Shown here: piece after piece, positions 27,774-36,235 of the stretch
How the letters are laid out: the number at the start of each line of letters is the position of its first letter
Numbering within the stretch: position 1 is the stretch's first letter
Assembly: GCF_013364215.1 (NCBI RefSeq)
Contig: NZ_CP054923.1
Coordinates: forward strand, 2,790,001-2,854,000
Direction of reading: 5' to 3'
Length of the DNA: 64,000 bases
Source: Verrucosispora sp. NA02020
GTDB taxonomy: Bacteria; Actinomycetota; Actinomycetes; Mycobacteriales; Micromonosporaceae
Made by a program: the position numbers and the translations under genes
Notes under the pieces: model-generated
Told to the model about the DNA's origin: nothing
Databases searched by the model: none
What the model saw: the letters and a program-made list of their open reading frames with translations, nothing else

Positions 27774-29050
27774 TGCAGGCGACCGACCACGCGATCCTCC
27801 GACGGACCCGACTCCGCATCGGCCTGTTCGTCGGCCTGACCATCGGCGCCCTACTACTCCTGGCCGGCGGCATCTCCTACGCGATCCTGGTCCACAGCCA
27901 GGAAGCGCAGATCCAACGCGAGTTGGCGTGGGGCACCGCACACGGCTCGATCGCCGGCCCACCCGCCTGCAGCTGGATCTTCCACTACGACGGCACCACC
28001 GTGCACACCGGCCTCAACCCACCGCCACCGGGCTTCCCGCTGACCGGCGCACTGGACGCCGTGGCGACCACCCGGACCACCGAGACCACCACGCTCACGC
28101 GCAACGGCACCACCTACCACATCCGCACCGAAGCCCGCGGCGACCGCGTGATCCAAGCAGTGTTCGACGCCCGCTTCCAACTGTCCGACCGCCGGCACCT
28201 TCTGCTCGCCTTCAGCCTCGCCGCAGCGGTCGGCGTACTCGCCGCCATGCTGACCGGTGTCATCGTCGGCCGCCGCGCCGTCGCACCACTCGCCGAAGCC
28301 CTGACCCGACAACGCCGTTTCGTCGCCGACGCCAGCCACGAACTGCGCACCCCGATCGCCCAGGTGCACACCCGAGCCCAACTGATGGCCCGACGAGCCC
28401 GCAACGACGGCACCCCCACGAACCTCGACGACCTGGAGCGGCTGATCGGCACCACCCGCCGACTCGGCGAAGTCGTCGACGACCTGCTGCTCTCCGCACG
28501 CCTCGCCGCCGCACCCGCCGACCGGCCACCAGACCCGCCGGTCGACCTCACCGCACTGATCGCGACGACGGTCGCCGCCGAGACCGAACGCGCCGCCGAA
28601 CGTCAGATCACCCTCGCCCTGGACATCCCCGCCGACCCACTGCCGGTGCCCGGTGTCGAGTCGGCCCTGCGCCGCGTCGTCGGCGAACTTCTGGCGAACG
28701 CGCTGACCCACACCCCCGCAGGAGGCCGGATCACCGTCACGCTGCGGACCGTCGACAACTGCGCCGAACTCGTCATCGCCGACACCGGAAACGGGTTCGA
28801 CCAGGCGGACGCCAGACGGATCTTCGACCGGTTCCACCGCGGCCCAGGCTCCGGAGACCGCCGATTCGGCCTCGGACTGGCGCTGCTCCAGGAAGTCGTC
28901 ACGAGCCACCACGGCACCATCGAGGCCGAGGGCCATCCGGCCCGAGGCGCCCGCTTCACGGTGCGCCTTCCCACGCGGTCACCGATCCTCACGCGGAGAG
29001 CGGCACGGATCAGGAAGCTCCGGACACGGCAGCTACGAGTCGGTACGTGA
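27773..29050 (+). CDS. Sensor histidine kinase
   Basis: The protein has 425 residues. A membrane segment at about 20-42 and another at about 143-167 flank an extracellular sensor region of about 100 residues that contains only one cysteine (PPACSW). A very short linker with no clear HAMP follows, then the H-box FVADASHELRTP (His189), the N-box ELLANALTHTP, G1 (DTGNGF) and G2 (FGLGLAL). It is the cognate kinase of the overlapping response regulator. The ligand is unknown. Confidence 0.92.
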   Translation: MQATDHAILRRTRLRIGLFVGLTIGALLLLAGGISYAILVHSQEAQIQRELAWGTAHGSIAGPPACSWIFHYDGTTVHTGLNPPPPGFPLTGALDAVATTRTTETTTLTRNGTTYHIRTEARGDRVIQAVFDARFQLSDRRHLLLAFSLAAAVGVLAAMLTGVIVGRRAVAPLAEALTRQRRFVADASHELRTPIAQVHTRAQLMARRARNDGTPTNLDDLERLIGTTRRLGEVVDDLLLSARLAAAPADRPPDPPVDLTALIATTVAAETERAAERQITLALDIPADPLPVPGVESALRRVVGELLANALTHTPAGGRITVTLRTVDNCAELVIADTGNGFDQADARRIFDRFHRGPGSGDRRFGLGLALLQEVVTSHHGTIEAEGHPARGARFTVRLPTRSPILTRRAARIRKLRTRQLRVGT

Positions 29051-29058
29051 ACAACTGC

Positions 29059-29094
29059 CCAGGTGGGCCGCTCGGTCGGCGACCGCCCACCTGG
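29059..29094 (+). terminator. Hairpin after the histidine kinase
   Basis: CCAGGTGGGC at 29059-29068 pairs with GCCCACCTGG at 29085-29094, and the loop holds a second short stem (GGTC/GACC). No long T-run follows, as is common for actinomycete terminators. It begins 8 bases after the kinase stop. Confidence 0.55.
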
Positions 29095-29134
29095 TAGCTT
29101 CCTACCGCAGAGCCGCCGCCACCGTGGGAGATCG

Positions 29135-29671
29135 ATGATCGCCGAACACGTCCGCGATGCGGCAGCCACCGCTGTCGTCTTCGGGTTCTTCGCCATGAGT
29201 TGGTTCGGCTGGGCACAGGAAGCACCTCCACCGCGCTGGCGCAAGCCACTCGTCGCCGCCTCGATCGCGGCCGTGCTCGTGCTGGTACTCGGAGCACTCG
29301 CGGCCTGGCGGCACTGGTCGGATGGCACGTCGTTCACCGCGGAGACCAGCCGCACCTTCGGCATCGTGGTCGGCATCGAATTCGCGCTCGCCGCGCTCGG
29401 TGCCGGCATCCTTGCCGCCGTACGCCGCCGCGACATCATCCCGGCCTGGATCGCGTTCGTCGTCGGCGTGCACCTGTTCCCGGTCGCCGCCCTGATCGGC
29501 TACCCGCTGATCCACGTGGTGGCGGCGCTGATCACGCTGGTCTCGCTCGCAGCCGTGCCGGTGGCCCGCAACCGTGCCCTGCCGGTCAGCGCGGTCACCG
29601 GGCTCGGCACCGGCGGTGTGCTCCTCACGGCCGCCGTCTCCTCCCTGATCATCGCCCTGCTCGGCTACTGA
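29135..29671 (+). CDS. Integral membrane protein, function unknown
   Basis: The protein has 178 residues from ATG 29135, chosen because GGGAG lies 4 bases upstream. About five hydrophobic segments span the chain: VVFGFFAMSWFGW, LVAASIAAVLVLVLGAL, IVVGIEFALAALGAGI, AWIAFVVGVHLFPVAALIGYPL and a final VLLTAAVSSLIIALLGY. No catalytic motif is visible. The pattern resembles small uncharacterised actinobacterial membrane proteins. It follows the kinase terminator, so it is probably expressed independently. Confidence 0.7.
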   Translation: MIAEHVRDAAATAVVFGFFAMSWFGWAQEAPPPRWRKPLVAASIAAVLVLVLGALAAWRHWSDGTSFTAETSRTFGIVVGIEFALAALGAGILAAVRRRDIIPAWIAFVVGVHLFPVAALIGYPLIHVVAALITLVSLAAVPVARNRALPVSAVTGLGTGGVLLTAAVSSLIIALLGY

Positions 29672-29720
29672 ACCGTGTCCCGCTCATAGGGCTCCACGGC
29701 GAGTCGGATACCGAGGACTA

Positions 29721-30248
29721 CTACAGGCACGCCACGATCTCGTGGGCACACCGGATCGACTCGGTATGCGTGGTGTCGACCTCCAGGTCGTACACCACGC
29801 CCCGGTGAACCACGTCAGCCTGCGCGACGGCCATCCCTCGAATCCGGTCGCCACGGGCGATCTCCCGGCCGGCGGCGACCTCCGCATCGCAGCGGACACC
29901 GACCCATCTCACGTCCAGGCCGTCGAGCACGGCCCGCCACCGCTGCTGAGATCCGGCGCCGCCGAGGAAGACGTCATCGATGATGACCCGGGCACCGGCG
30001 CCAGCAGTCGCGGCGACCCCGGCCATCCACGCCTCCTGGAGCCGGTCGAACTCCGGCCCGACGATGACGGTGCCGTCTGCGGCAAGCTCGATACTCTCCG
30101 GCGAACGCCTGGTCGCGGGCATCGCCTCGATAAGCCGGTCGACCCCCGTGGCGAGCCACGGATCCGGCAGGATCGCCTGGAGACAACGGACGATCCCCGA
30201 CTTCCCTGCGCTCGATCCGCCGTTGAGCACGATCACCTGCGTGGGCAT
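29721..30248 (-). CDS. cpt: Chloramphenicol 3-O-phosphotransferase family protein
   Basis: The protein has 175 residues, close to the 178 of the Streptomyces venezuelae enzyme. The P-loop GGSSAGKS is at about 10-17, and the catalytic aspartate is D37 ([12 protein letters not shown]), the same number as in the characterised enzyme. [19 protein letters not shown] and the C-terminal [12 protein letters not shown] are family hallmarks. It would phosphorylate the 3-hydroxyl of chloramphenicol and so inactivate it. No chloramphenicol genes are nearby, so it is either a stand-alone resistance gene or acts on a related substrate. ATG 30248 has only a weak ribosome site. Confidence 0.88.
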   Translation of the reverse strand: MPTQVIVLNGGSSAGKSGIVRCLQAILPDPWLATGVDRLIEAMPATRRSPESIELAADGTVIVGPEFDRLQEAWMAGVAATAGAGARVIIDDVFLGGAGSQQRWRAVLDGLDVRWVGVRCDAEVAAGREIARGDRIRGMAVAQADVVHRGVVYDLEVDTTHTESIRCAHEIVACL

Positions 30249-30394
30249 GAGCTCACGGTACGGTCCCGCACCTGCAGTGTCGCTGGATATCTGGGAGTGT
30301 CCGCACGCGCGCCGACCGCCTCGCCGCACTGGCCGCCCGCCCGATCAGCGTCGGGCGCGAACGGCTGCGGCAGTGGCGGCCGACAGGTCGACAG

Positions 30395-30428
30395 GGGCGC
30401 CCAGGAGTCAGAGTCCGGGCGCCCTTTC
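30395..30428 (+). terminator. Hairpin with T-rich tail upstream of the HxlR gene
   Basis: Two copies of the self-complementary octamer GGGCGCCC (30395-30402 and 30417-30424) can pair across 14 bases and are followed by TTTCT. No rightward gene ends nearby, so it may insulate the HxlR promoter from upstream transcription. Confidence 0.45.
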
Positions 30429-30453
30429 TCGGGGGTGAACTAGGGTGGGCCGG

Positions 30454-30837
30454 ATGGGGAACAGACAGGAGATCGGCGTGTTGCCGCCCGAGGCCGACCT
30501 GGCTCGGGCCGATTCGCTGGCGCGGGAGATCTTCTCGGACATCGCCAACAAGTGGTCTCTTCTCATCATCGAGTTCCTCGGCCTGCGGACCATGCGGTTC
30601 AACGAGCTACGCCGCGAGGTGGGCGGCATCAGCCACAAGGTGCTGGCGCAGAACCTTCGTACGTTGGAGCGCAACGGCCTGGTCGAGCGCACCGTGTACC
30701 CGACTGTGCCGCCCAGCGTCGACTACTCGCTGACCGAGGCCGGCCAGGCGCTATGCACAGTGGTCGACGGCATGTGCGACTGGACCCAGACATACCTGGG
30801 CCACATCGAGGACTCGCGCACACGCTTCCCGAGTTGA
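30454..30837 (+). CDS. HxlR-family winged-helix regulator
   Basis: The protein has 127 residues. The HxlR core is visible as DIANKWSLLIIEFLG, MRFNELRREVGGISHKVLAQNLRTLERNGLVERTVY (given by its key parts) and the VDYSLTEAGQAL wing. ATG 30454 is preferred over the in-frame GTG 30445 because TAGGGT at 30441-30446 makes a good -10 for a leaderless transcript starting at that ATG. The characteristic N-terminal cysteine of redox-sensing HxlR proteins is missing, though cysteines occur near the C-terminus. The gene is convergent with RidA, 9 bases apart, so a shared function is not implied by promoter sharing. Confidence 0.88.
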   Translation: MGNRQEIGVLPPEADLARADSLAREIFSDIANKWSLLIIEFLGLRTMRFNELRREVGGISHKVLAQNLRTLERNGLVERTVYPTVPPSVDYSLTEAGQALCTVVDGMCDWTQTYLGHIEDSRTRFPS

Positions 30838-30846
30838 TCGGTGCGG

Positions 30847-31233
30847 TTAGTCGATCACGGCCGTCGCCTCGATCTCGACCAAGTGCTCGGGGACGTCCAA
30901 GGCCACGATGCCGAACAGCGACGCGGGCGCCTCGATGGTGACACCCAGCTTCGCCGAGGCGCGGGCGATCCCGTCCAGCACCTGCGGCATGAGCTCGGGC
31001 TTCCAGTCGACCACGTGCATCGTCAGCTTGACCACGTCAGCGAACGTAGCCCCGACGCCGGCCAGCGCCGTGCCCACATTGAGGTAGCTCTCTTCGACCT
31101 GCGTGGCCAGATCGCCGCCTCCCCACGCGACCTGACCGGCGACGTGGACAAGTTTCGAACCCGTTGCCACCGACACCTGCTTGTAGATCGGGATCTCGGG
31201 CAACCCGGGTGGATCGATCAAGTGAACAGCCAT
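30847..31233 (-). CDS. RidA/YjgF/Rid family protein
   Basis: The protein has 128 residues and is a single Rid domain. It opens IDPPGLPEIPIYKQVSVATG, followed by VHVAGQVAW, a central LNVGTALAGVGATFADVVKLT and a C-terminal PASLFGIVALDVPEHLVEIEA. In canonical RidA the residue after the last conserved proline region is an arginine that binds the imine carboxylate; here I read no arginine in the GIVALDVP stretch. It may therefore belong to a Rid subfamily without standard enamine deaminase activity. ATG 31233 lacks a strong Shine-Dalgarno. It is a single gene. Confidence 0.8.
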   Translation of the reverse strand: MAVHLIDPPGLPEIPIYKQVSVATGSKLVHVAGQVAWGGGDLATQVEESYLNVGTALAGVGATFADVVKLTMHVVDWKPELMPQVLDGIARASAKLGVTIEAPASLFGIVALDVPEHLVEIEATAVID

Positions 31234-31381
31234 GAACCGACCGTACGGGCAAGGAGCCAGGCCCGGAAGAGAGCACTTTGCCGAGCCCAGGGCACCTTTT
31301 GGTAACCGCGTCGTTCGCCGCTGTGGTTCCGGTCGGATCGACCCCGATGCCATCGTGGCCAGACGTTGAGGCCGGAGGACC

Positions 31382-32248
31382 CTACCGCCGGGCCACGGCG
31401 GCCCGCTGACGTGCCGATTCGTACAGCACGACAGTCGCGGCGGTCGCCGCGTTCAGGGAGCTGGCGGATCCGACCATGGGAATCCGGACGAGTTGGTCGC
31501 ATGCCTCGCGCCAGCCGGAACTGAGGCCGGTGGTCTCGTTGCCGATCAACGCCAGGGTGGGTTGCGTGAAGTCGTACTCGGCGGCGTCCAGACTGCCGCG
31601 CTCATCGGTGCCGACGATGCTCATGCCGATGCCTTGGGCGCGGAGGTCCGCTACCCAGGAGAGAACGGCCTGGTGGGAGGGCACCCGGACCACGGGCACG
31701 GCGAACAGCGAGCCGGTGCTCGCCCGGACCGCCTTCGGGTCGTACACGTCGGCGGCGTGGCCGGTGACGATGACACCACCGGCGCCGAAGGCATCCGCCG
31801 ACCGCACGAGGGTCCCGATGTTGCCGGGGCTGGTGGGCCGGTCGAACACGACGGTGAGCATGGTCGGACCGACCGGGACACGACGCAGGTCGTCCTCCGG
31901 CAACGCGACCACGGCCAGCAGCTCGGGAACCGTGTCTGCCTTGCCTCCCAGCTCGTGCATCAGGTCCTGGGAGACGGCGAACGTCTCGGCCCGGACCGCG
32001 TCCAGGGTCTCGCGGGCCCAGCCGGACAGCTGAACACTGCTGTCGTAGAGCAGCTCCCTGATCTGCCAGCCGTGTTCGACGGCCATGGTGATCGGCCGTA
32101 CGCCCTGCACGAGGAACTCGCCACGCCGCTGCCGCTTGGTCCGATTACCGAGGAGAGCTTCCCACTGCTGGAACCGCGCGTTGCGGCCACTGACTCGCAG
32201 AACCACTGCCAACCCCGTCTCCGTACTCGCCCATACCCTGCCTGCCAC
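31382..32248 (-). CDS. TrmH/SpoU-family RNA 2'-O-methyltransferase
   Basis: The protein has 288 residues. An N-terminal substrate-binding region (RNARFQQWEALLGNRTKRQRRGEFLVQG) precedes the SPOUT knot. Its three motifs are NIGTLVRSADAFG, LALIGNETTGLS and IPMVGSASSLNAATAATVVLYE, with the key Asn-Ala residues in the last. It should methylate a ribose in rRNA or tRNA using SAM. Start GTG 32248 has GGAGG 11 bases upstream; a later GTG near VVLRVSGRN is possible. It lies 54 bases downstream of the PhyH gene on the same strand and may be read through from it. Confidence 0.88.
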   Translation of the reverse strand: MAGRVWASTETGLAVVLRVSGRNARFQQWEALLGNRTKRQRRGEFLVQGVRPITMAVEHGWQIRELLYDSSVQLSGWARETLDAVRAETFAVSQDLMHELGGKADTVPELLAVVALPEDDLRRVPVGPTMLTVVFDRPTSPGNIGTLVRSADAFGAGGVIVTGHAADVYDPKAVRASTGSLFAVPVVRVPSHQAVLSWVADLRAQGIGMSIVGTDERGSLDAAEYDFTQPTLALIGNETTGLSSGWREACDQLVRIPMVGSASSLNAATAATVVLYESARQRAAVARR

Positions 32249-32302
32249 CCGTCACCGGCCTCCGGCTTCCCGGGGTTACCGACACGACTTTCTGCCAGGC
32301 GC

Positions 32303-33136
32303 TCAGGAACGCACGGAGCGAGTCGCCACGGCGCTGCGGTCGGTGCCGTCCCCGTCCGGACCGAGGGCATCCTGTCCGAGACCCCGACGGATCGCGATCT
32401 CTACGGGTGAGTATGCGCCATCGGCCCGCTCCAGCTCGTACGGCGCGGCTGGCATCAGCGGCGGTTGCGCCATGAAGCGGGGCCGCGTTCCGTGGTGCGG
32501 CTGCGCCGCGTGCACCAGGAACGGGTGGCACAGGAAGACATCACCCGGAGATCCGGTCGCGAGGGCGAGTGGCCGGTGCTCGGACGCCGCCACCAGGTCA
32601 GGCGCAAGAGCCAGTCCGCTCGCTCCGTCCTCCCCGTACTTCTCCAGCACCTTCGGCACGTCGAGGTGGGAGCCGACCCGGATCCGGGTCGGGGCGTCCG
32701 CCTCACCGACCTCACTGAACAGGAACAGCATCAGCAGTGCCCGCCCTTGGGAGCGCAGATTGGTGAAGTACCAACTCTCGCCCTCCGGCAGATAACTGCC
32801 CTCGATGTGCCAGCCCGCGTCGTCCGGCTCCTCCTCGTGCGGGAAGCGCAGCGGAAACGCGCCCAGCGAGTAACGCGGCTCCCAGCGTCCCGCACCGACG
32901 AGCAGGTCGTACGCGTGATGGAGGAACGGGGAGTTCGGAGCGGCGGCGAACGGCCCCTGCGCCAAGCCGGGCACCCAGTGCACGGGCTGCGTCCACGTCG
33001 CTGAATCGTCCGGGTCGCAGCCCGTCTCCCGCCAGAGCAGCCGCGCGCAGTCCGCCGCGACGCGCGGCGCGACGGCGCCCTCCAGCTTGACGAAGCCGTC
33101 CCGAAGAAAACGGGATACCAGGGTCGTGTCATCCAT
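32303..33136 (-). CDS. Phytanoyl-CoA dioxygenase (PhyH) family protein
   Basis: The protein has 277 residues. The Fe(II)-binding facial triad is visible as H110-I-E112 (GWHIEGSY) with the distal histidine in HPFLVHAAQPHHG, followed by the 2-oxoglutarate-binding arginine (TRPRFM). The iron ligand pair is HxE rather than the commoner HxD. Such enzymes hydroxylate or otherwise oxidise carbon centres; members outside fatty acid metabolism often act on natural products. ATG 33136 begins the frame. No pathway partner is evident. Confidence 0.82.
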   Translation of the reverse strand: MDDTTLVSRFLRDGFVKLEGAVAPRVAADCARLLWRETGCDPDDSATWTQPVHWVPGLAQGPFAAAPNSPFLHHAYDLLVGAGRWEPRYSLGAFPLRFPHEEEPDDAGWHIEGSYLPEGESWYFTNLRSQGRALLMLFLFSEVGEADAPTRIRVGSHLDVPKVLEKYGEDGASGLALAPDLVAASEHRPLALATGSPGDVFLCHPFLVHAAQPHHGTRPRFMAQPPLMPAAPYELERADGAYSPVEIAIRRGLGQDALGPDGDGTDRSAVATRSVRS

Positions 33137-33402
33137 ACCCCCATCGTGCGACGGCGCCGGCCCCGATCACCCGACACTTTCCGTACCTCTTGTGTCGGGT
33201 GCCCACCGGTGCGCCGAGGTCACCAGGATGGCTCCACCCCGACAGCCGTGGCGCGATGCGGAATGCCAGCTCAGTGGACGTGCCGCTCGGGCGTTGCGCA
33301 GTGCGCTGTCCGATCCGGCGCGCCGATTGCCTCCGGAATGCAACGAAGATGCCGTCGAGTTCCGTTCTACCTCCGTACCGGTAGATCTTCGAAGGGTGTC
33401 AG

Positions 33403-34170
33403 ATGCGTGTGAAACGACTCCTGGTCGCCGTGGTGGCGGTGGCCGCCGTGCTGGTGTCGGCCGCTCCGGCCGCCGCCATCAGCGGCGGTGAACGGGCCGC
33501 GCCCGGTGAGTTCCCGTGGATGGTCCGGCTCCTGCCGGTGGGTTGCGGCGGAACCCTCATCCACCCGCAACTGGTGCTCACCGCCCAGCACTGCGTCGAT
33601 GAACAGCCCGGCGACAGTTTCACCGTCGTCTCGGGCGCCGTCGACCTCAAGCACCCGCGCCGGACGGTGACCCGATCCACCGCCCACATCGGCGGAACCG
33701 AGTGGTGGAATGGACCGGACTGGGCGGTGGTCAAGCTGGAGCGGCCACTGGACCTGCCCGTCCTGCGGCTGGCCACCGAGCCCCGACAGGTGCGGACGCT
33801 GACCGTGGCGGGCTGGGGCACGAAGAAGTCAGGCGACCCTCAGGAACGTTTTCTCCACAAGGTGAAGCTGCCGTTCCTGCCGGACGAGCAGTGCTTCGAC
33901 GATCCCTGGTGGGATGAGCACCCCGAGTACCCGAGGTCGACGATCTGCGCGAAGTCGGTGAAACAGAAGAGTCACTGCGCCGGTGACTCCGGTGGGCCCG
34001 CCCTGCACCGTCTCCCCAACGGCATCTGGGAGCAGGTCGGCATCGTGAGCGCCGGTTCGGACTGTGACTGGGACAACGGAGAAGAGCCGACCCCCAACTA
34101 CACCGACGTCGCCTACTTCAGCCAGAGCATCCAACGCGCCGCCGACCAATTGCTCTCACGCTCCAACTGA
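33403..34170 (+). CDS. Secreted trypsin-like serine protease
   Basis: The protein has 255 residues. A Sec signal peptide (MRVKRLLVAVVAVAAVLVSA...) ends near AAPAAA, and the mature chain starts ISGGERA, the trypsin-like N-terminus. The catalytic triad is H63 (TAQHC), D106 (GPDWAVVKL) and S196 (GDSGGP). Paired cysteines flank the active histidine and the later CFDDPW and CAKSV segments, consistent with disulfides in a secreted enzyme. GAAGGG lies 6 bases before ATG 33403. It is a single gene with a strong terminator behind it. Confidence 0.93.
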   Translation: MRVKRLLVAVVAVAAVLVSAAPAAAISGGERAAPGEFPWMVRLLPVGCGGTLIHPQLVLTAQHCVDEQPGDSFTVVSGAVDLKHPRRTVTRSTAHIGGTEWWNGPDWAVVKLERPLDLPVLRLATEPRQVRTLTVAGWGTKKSGDPQERFLHKVKLPFLPDEQCFDDPWWDEHPEYPRSTICAKSVKQKSHCAGDSGGPALHRLPNGIWEQVGIVSAGSDCDWDNGEEPTPNYTDVAYFSQSIQRAADQLLSRSN

Positions 34171-34195
34171 TCACCACCCGGCAGAGGCAGCCCCA

Positions 34196-34235
34196 CCGGA
34201 CACGGCGCCGACACTCGCGTCGGCGCCGTGTCCGG
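34196..34235. terminator. Strong bidirectional terminator
   Basis: A perfect 17-base inverted repeat (CCGGACACGGCGCCGAC and its complement) surrounds a 6-base loop. It lies between the convergent protease and WYL regulator genes and can serve both. Confidence 0.88.
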
Positions 34236-34285
34236 ATCACATCTGAGACCGAGTACGCACGGGCGCCAGCCAGGGCACGCCACGC

Positions 34286-35233
34286 CTACCCGTATCGTCC
34301 GACGAGCGCGTTGCCGATCGAGGCCAGGTGGCCTCGTACTCCCGGAGGGCCGGTCACCTCGATCCATTCGACCAGCCCGGCCAACTCGCCAGCGAGGGTG
34401 TGTTCGTCGTTGCCGCGGATCACGACCTCGATGCGGCCGTCGGGCCTGGAACCTCCCACCTCGAGCCGACTGCCGAATCCGATCCGGAGCACGCCTATCC
34501 CTTGCGGCGTACACACTGCCTGCACTTCGAGGGGTGTCCGCCTGCGATCGACCTCGTCGGCGATCGCGCGCCAACTCTCGGCGAGGTCGAAGTCGTCGGG
34601 CCGGTGCACCGGGTCGCGGGTCGCAACGGCGGTGGACACGCGGTCGATGCGGAAGGTCCGCCGACCGGCGTCGGTGTTGGCGACGAGATACCAGGAGGGG
34701 CCTTTGGCCACGATGCCCAGCGGGTGCACGGTGCGCTCGGTTGCAGTGCCGTCGCGGTCGACGTAGCCGAGCCGGACCTGGACGCCACGGATCACCGCGT
34801 CCTGGAGCGCGTCGAGGAAGCGAGGCGGTCGGGGCTCGACCCGGCTCCACCCCCATCGCTGCGGGTCCGTGACGAGCGACGACGCTGCCGCCTCGGCCTG
34901 CACCCGGAAGGGTTCCGGCAGAGCTCGGACGAGTTTGCGCAGCGCCGCCTTCACGGCCGGCGTCGCGGACGAAGCCGGGCCGGCGACCAGGAAGAGGGCG
35001 CGGGCCTCACCCGCGGTCAACCCGGACAGGTCGGTGCGGGCACCGCCCACGAGGCGCCAGCCGCCGCCCCGGCCCTGCACGGAGTACACCGGAACCCCGG
35101 CCACACCCAGGGCGTCGAGGTCGCGGCGGGCGGTGCGCTCGGATACCTCCAACTCCCGGGCTACCTCCGCTGCTGTCACCTGCTCGCGCCGTTGCAGCAG
35201 CAGGAGGATGGCCATCAACCGGTCGGCTCGCAC
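34286..35233 (-). CDS. WYL-domain transcriptional regulator (DeoR-like HTH)
   Basis: The protein has 315 residues from GTG 35233. The N-terminal winged helix shows ADRLMAILLLLQRREQVTAA and the recognition helix SERTARRDLDAL. The WYL domain follows, with WYLVANTDAGRRTFRIDR, and a C-terminal WCX-like segment ends LVEWIEVTGPPGVRGHLASIG. Such regulators bind ligands, often nucleic acid or small molecules, through the WYL domain. It is divergent from the epoxide hydrolase gene across 63 bases that contain a perfect dyad, so it likely represses or activates that gene and itself. Confidence 0.88.
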   Translation of the reverse strand: MRADRLMAILLLLQRREQVTAAEVARELEVSERTARRDLDALGVAGVPVYSVQGRGGGWRLVGGARTDLSGLTAGEARALFLVAGPASSATPAVKAALRKLVRALPEPFRVQAEAAASSLVTDPQRWGWSRVEPRPPRFLDALQDAVIRGVQVRLGYVDRDGTATERTVHPLGIVAKGPSWYLVANTDAGRRTFRIDRVSTAVATRDPVHRPDDFDLAESWRAIADEVDRRRTPLEVQAVCTPQGIGVLRIGFGSRLEVGGSRPDGRIEVVIRGNDEHTLAGELAGLVEWIEVTGPPGVRGHLASIGNALVGRYG

Positions 35234-35254
35234 CCCGCCGACACTTTCACGAAA

Positions 35255-35275
35255 ACCGGTCAGGAGGTGACCGGT
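35255..35275. promoter_or_regulatory. Palindromic operator between WYL regulator and hydrolase
   Basis: ACCGGTCA and TGACCGGT are perfect 8-base arms around GGAGG. It is 22 bases from one start and 21 from the other, the expected place for a shared operator of the WYL regulator. Confidence 0.65.
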
Positions 35276-35296
35276 ATCGGTCGGCAGGATGCCGGC

Positions 35297-36235
35297 ATGA
35301 CAAACGGTTTTCCCGAGCCCACCCGCATCGCCGTCAACGGGGTGGAACTCGAAGTCTTCGAAGTCGGCCGGCAGCACGCGGGGAACCCCGTCGTGCTCTG
35401 TCACGGCTGGCCGGAGCACGCCTTCTCCTGGCGCCATCAGATGCCCGCCCTGGCGGCAGCGGGCTACCACGTCATCGTCCCGAACCAACGAGGCTACGGA
35501 AACTCGTCCCGCCCGACCGACGTCACCGACTACGACATCACCCACCTGTCGGGTGACCTCGTCGCACTGCTCGATCACTACGGATACGCCGACGCCACCT
35601 TCGTCGGCCACGACTGGGGTGCCGCCGTCGTCTGGGGCCTGACCCTGTTGCATCCGAAGCGGGTCAACAAGGTGATCAACCTGAGCCTGCCGTACCTCGA
35701 GCGAGGGGACAGGCCCTGGATCGAGGCCATGGAGGAGATGCTCGGAGGCGACTTCTACTTCGTCCACTTCAACCGGCAGCCGGGCGTCGCGGACGCCGTC
35801 TTCGAGGAGAACACGTTCCAGTTCCTGCGGAACCTGTACCGCAGGGACGTGCCCCTCACGGCGCCGCAGCCGGGCAACGCGATGATCAACCTCGCCAGGA
35901 GGAAAACCCCACCCGGCGAGCCCATCATGAGCGACAGCGAACTGGCCGTCTTCGTCTCCGCCTTCGAAGCAACCGGATTCACCGGCAGCGTCAACTGGTA
36001 TCGAAACCTGGACCGCAACTGGCATCTGCTGGCGGACGTGGACCCGATCATCCGACAACCCACCCTCATGATCTACGGCGACCGCGACACGGTCGCGAGG
36101 TCGCAGAGACTGACAGATTTCGTGCCGAACGCCGACGTGGTCAGCCTCGATTGCGGTCACTGGATCCAACAGGAGAGGCCGGACGAGACAAACCAGGTGA
36201 TCCTCGCGTGGCTGGACCAGCGGGATCCCGCCTAG
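35297..36235 (+). CDS. Epoxide hydrolase-like alpha/beta-hydrolase
   Basis: The protein has 312 residues. The oxyanion motif HGWPE, nucleophile D106 in GHDWGAAV, lid tyrosine in VNWYRNLDRNW and catalytic H288 in CGHWIQQE match soluble epoxide hydrolases rather than haloalkane dehalogenases. It would open an epoxide to a diol. ATG 35297 has AGGA 7 bases upstream. The stop codon TAG at 36233-36235 lies inside the CTAG that begins a 170-bp MITE-like element, so the insertion happened exactly at the gene's end. The WYL regulator is divergent. Confidence 0.88.
   Translation: MTNGFPEPTRIAVNGVELEVFEVGRQHAGNPVVLCHGWPEHAFSWRHQMPALAAAGYHVIVPNQRGYGNSSRPTDVTDYDITHLSGDLVALLDHYGYADATFVGHDWGAAVVWGLTLLHPKRVNKVINLSLPYLERGDRPWIEAMEEMLGGDFYFVHFNRQPGVADAVFEENTFQFLRNLYRRDVPLTAPQPGNAMINLARRKTPPGEPIMSDSELAVFVSAFEATGFTGSVNWYRNLDRNWHLLADVDPIIRQPTLMIYGDRDTVARSQRLTDFVPNADVVSLDCGHWIQQERPDETNQVILAWLDQRDPA

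Noticed and set aside
30395..30424. Paired GGGCGCCC octamers as a regulator operator
   Set aside because: The T-rich tail and spacing fit a hairpin terminator better, although an operator role is not excluded.
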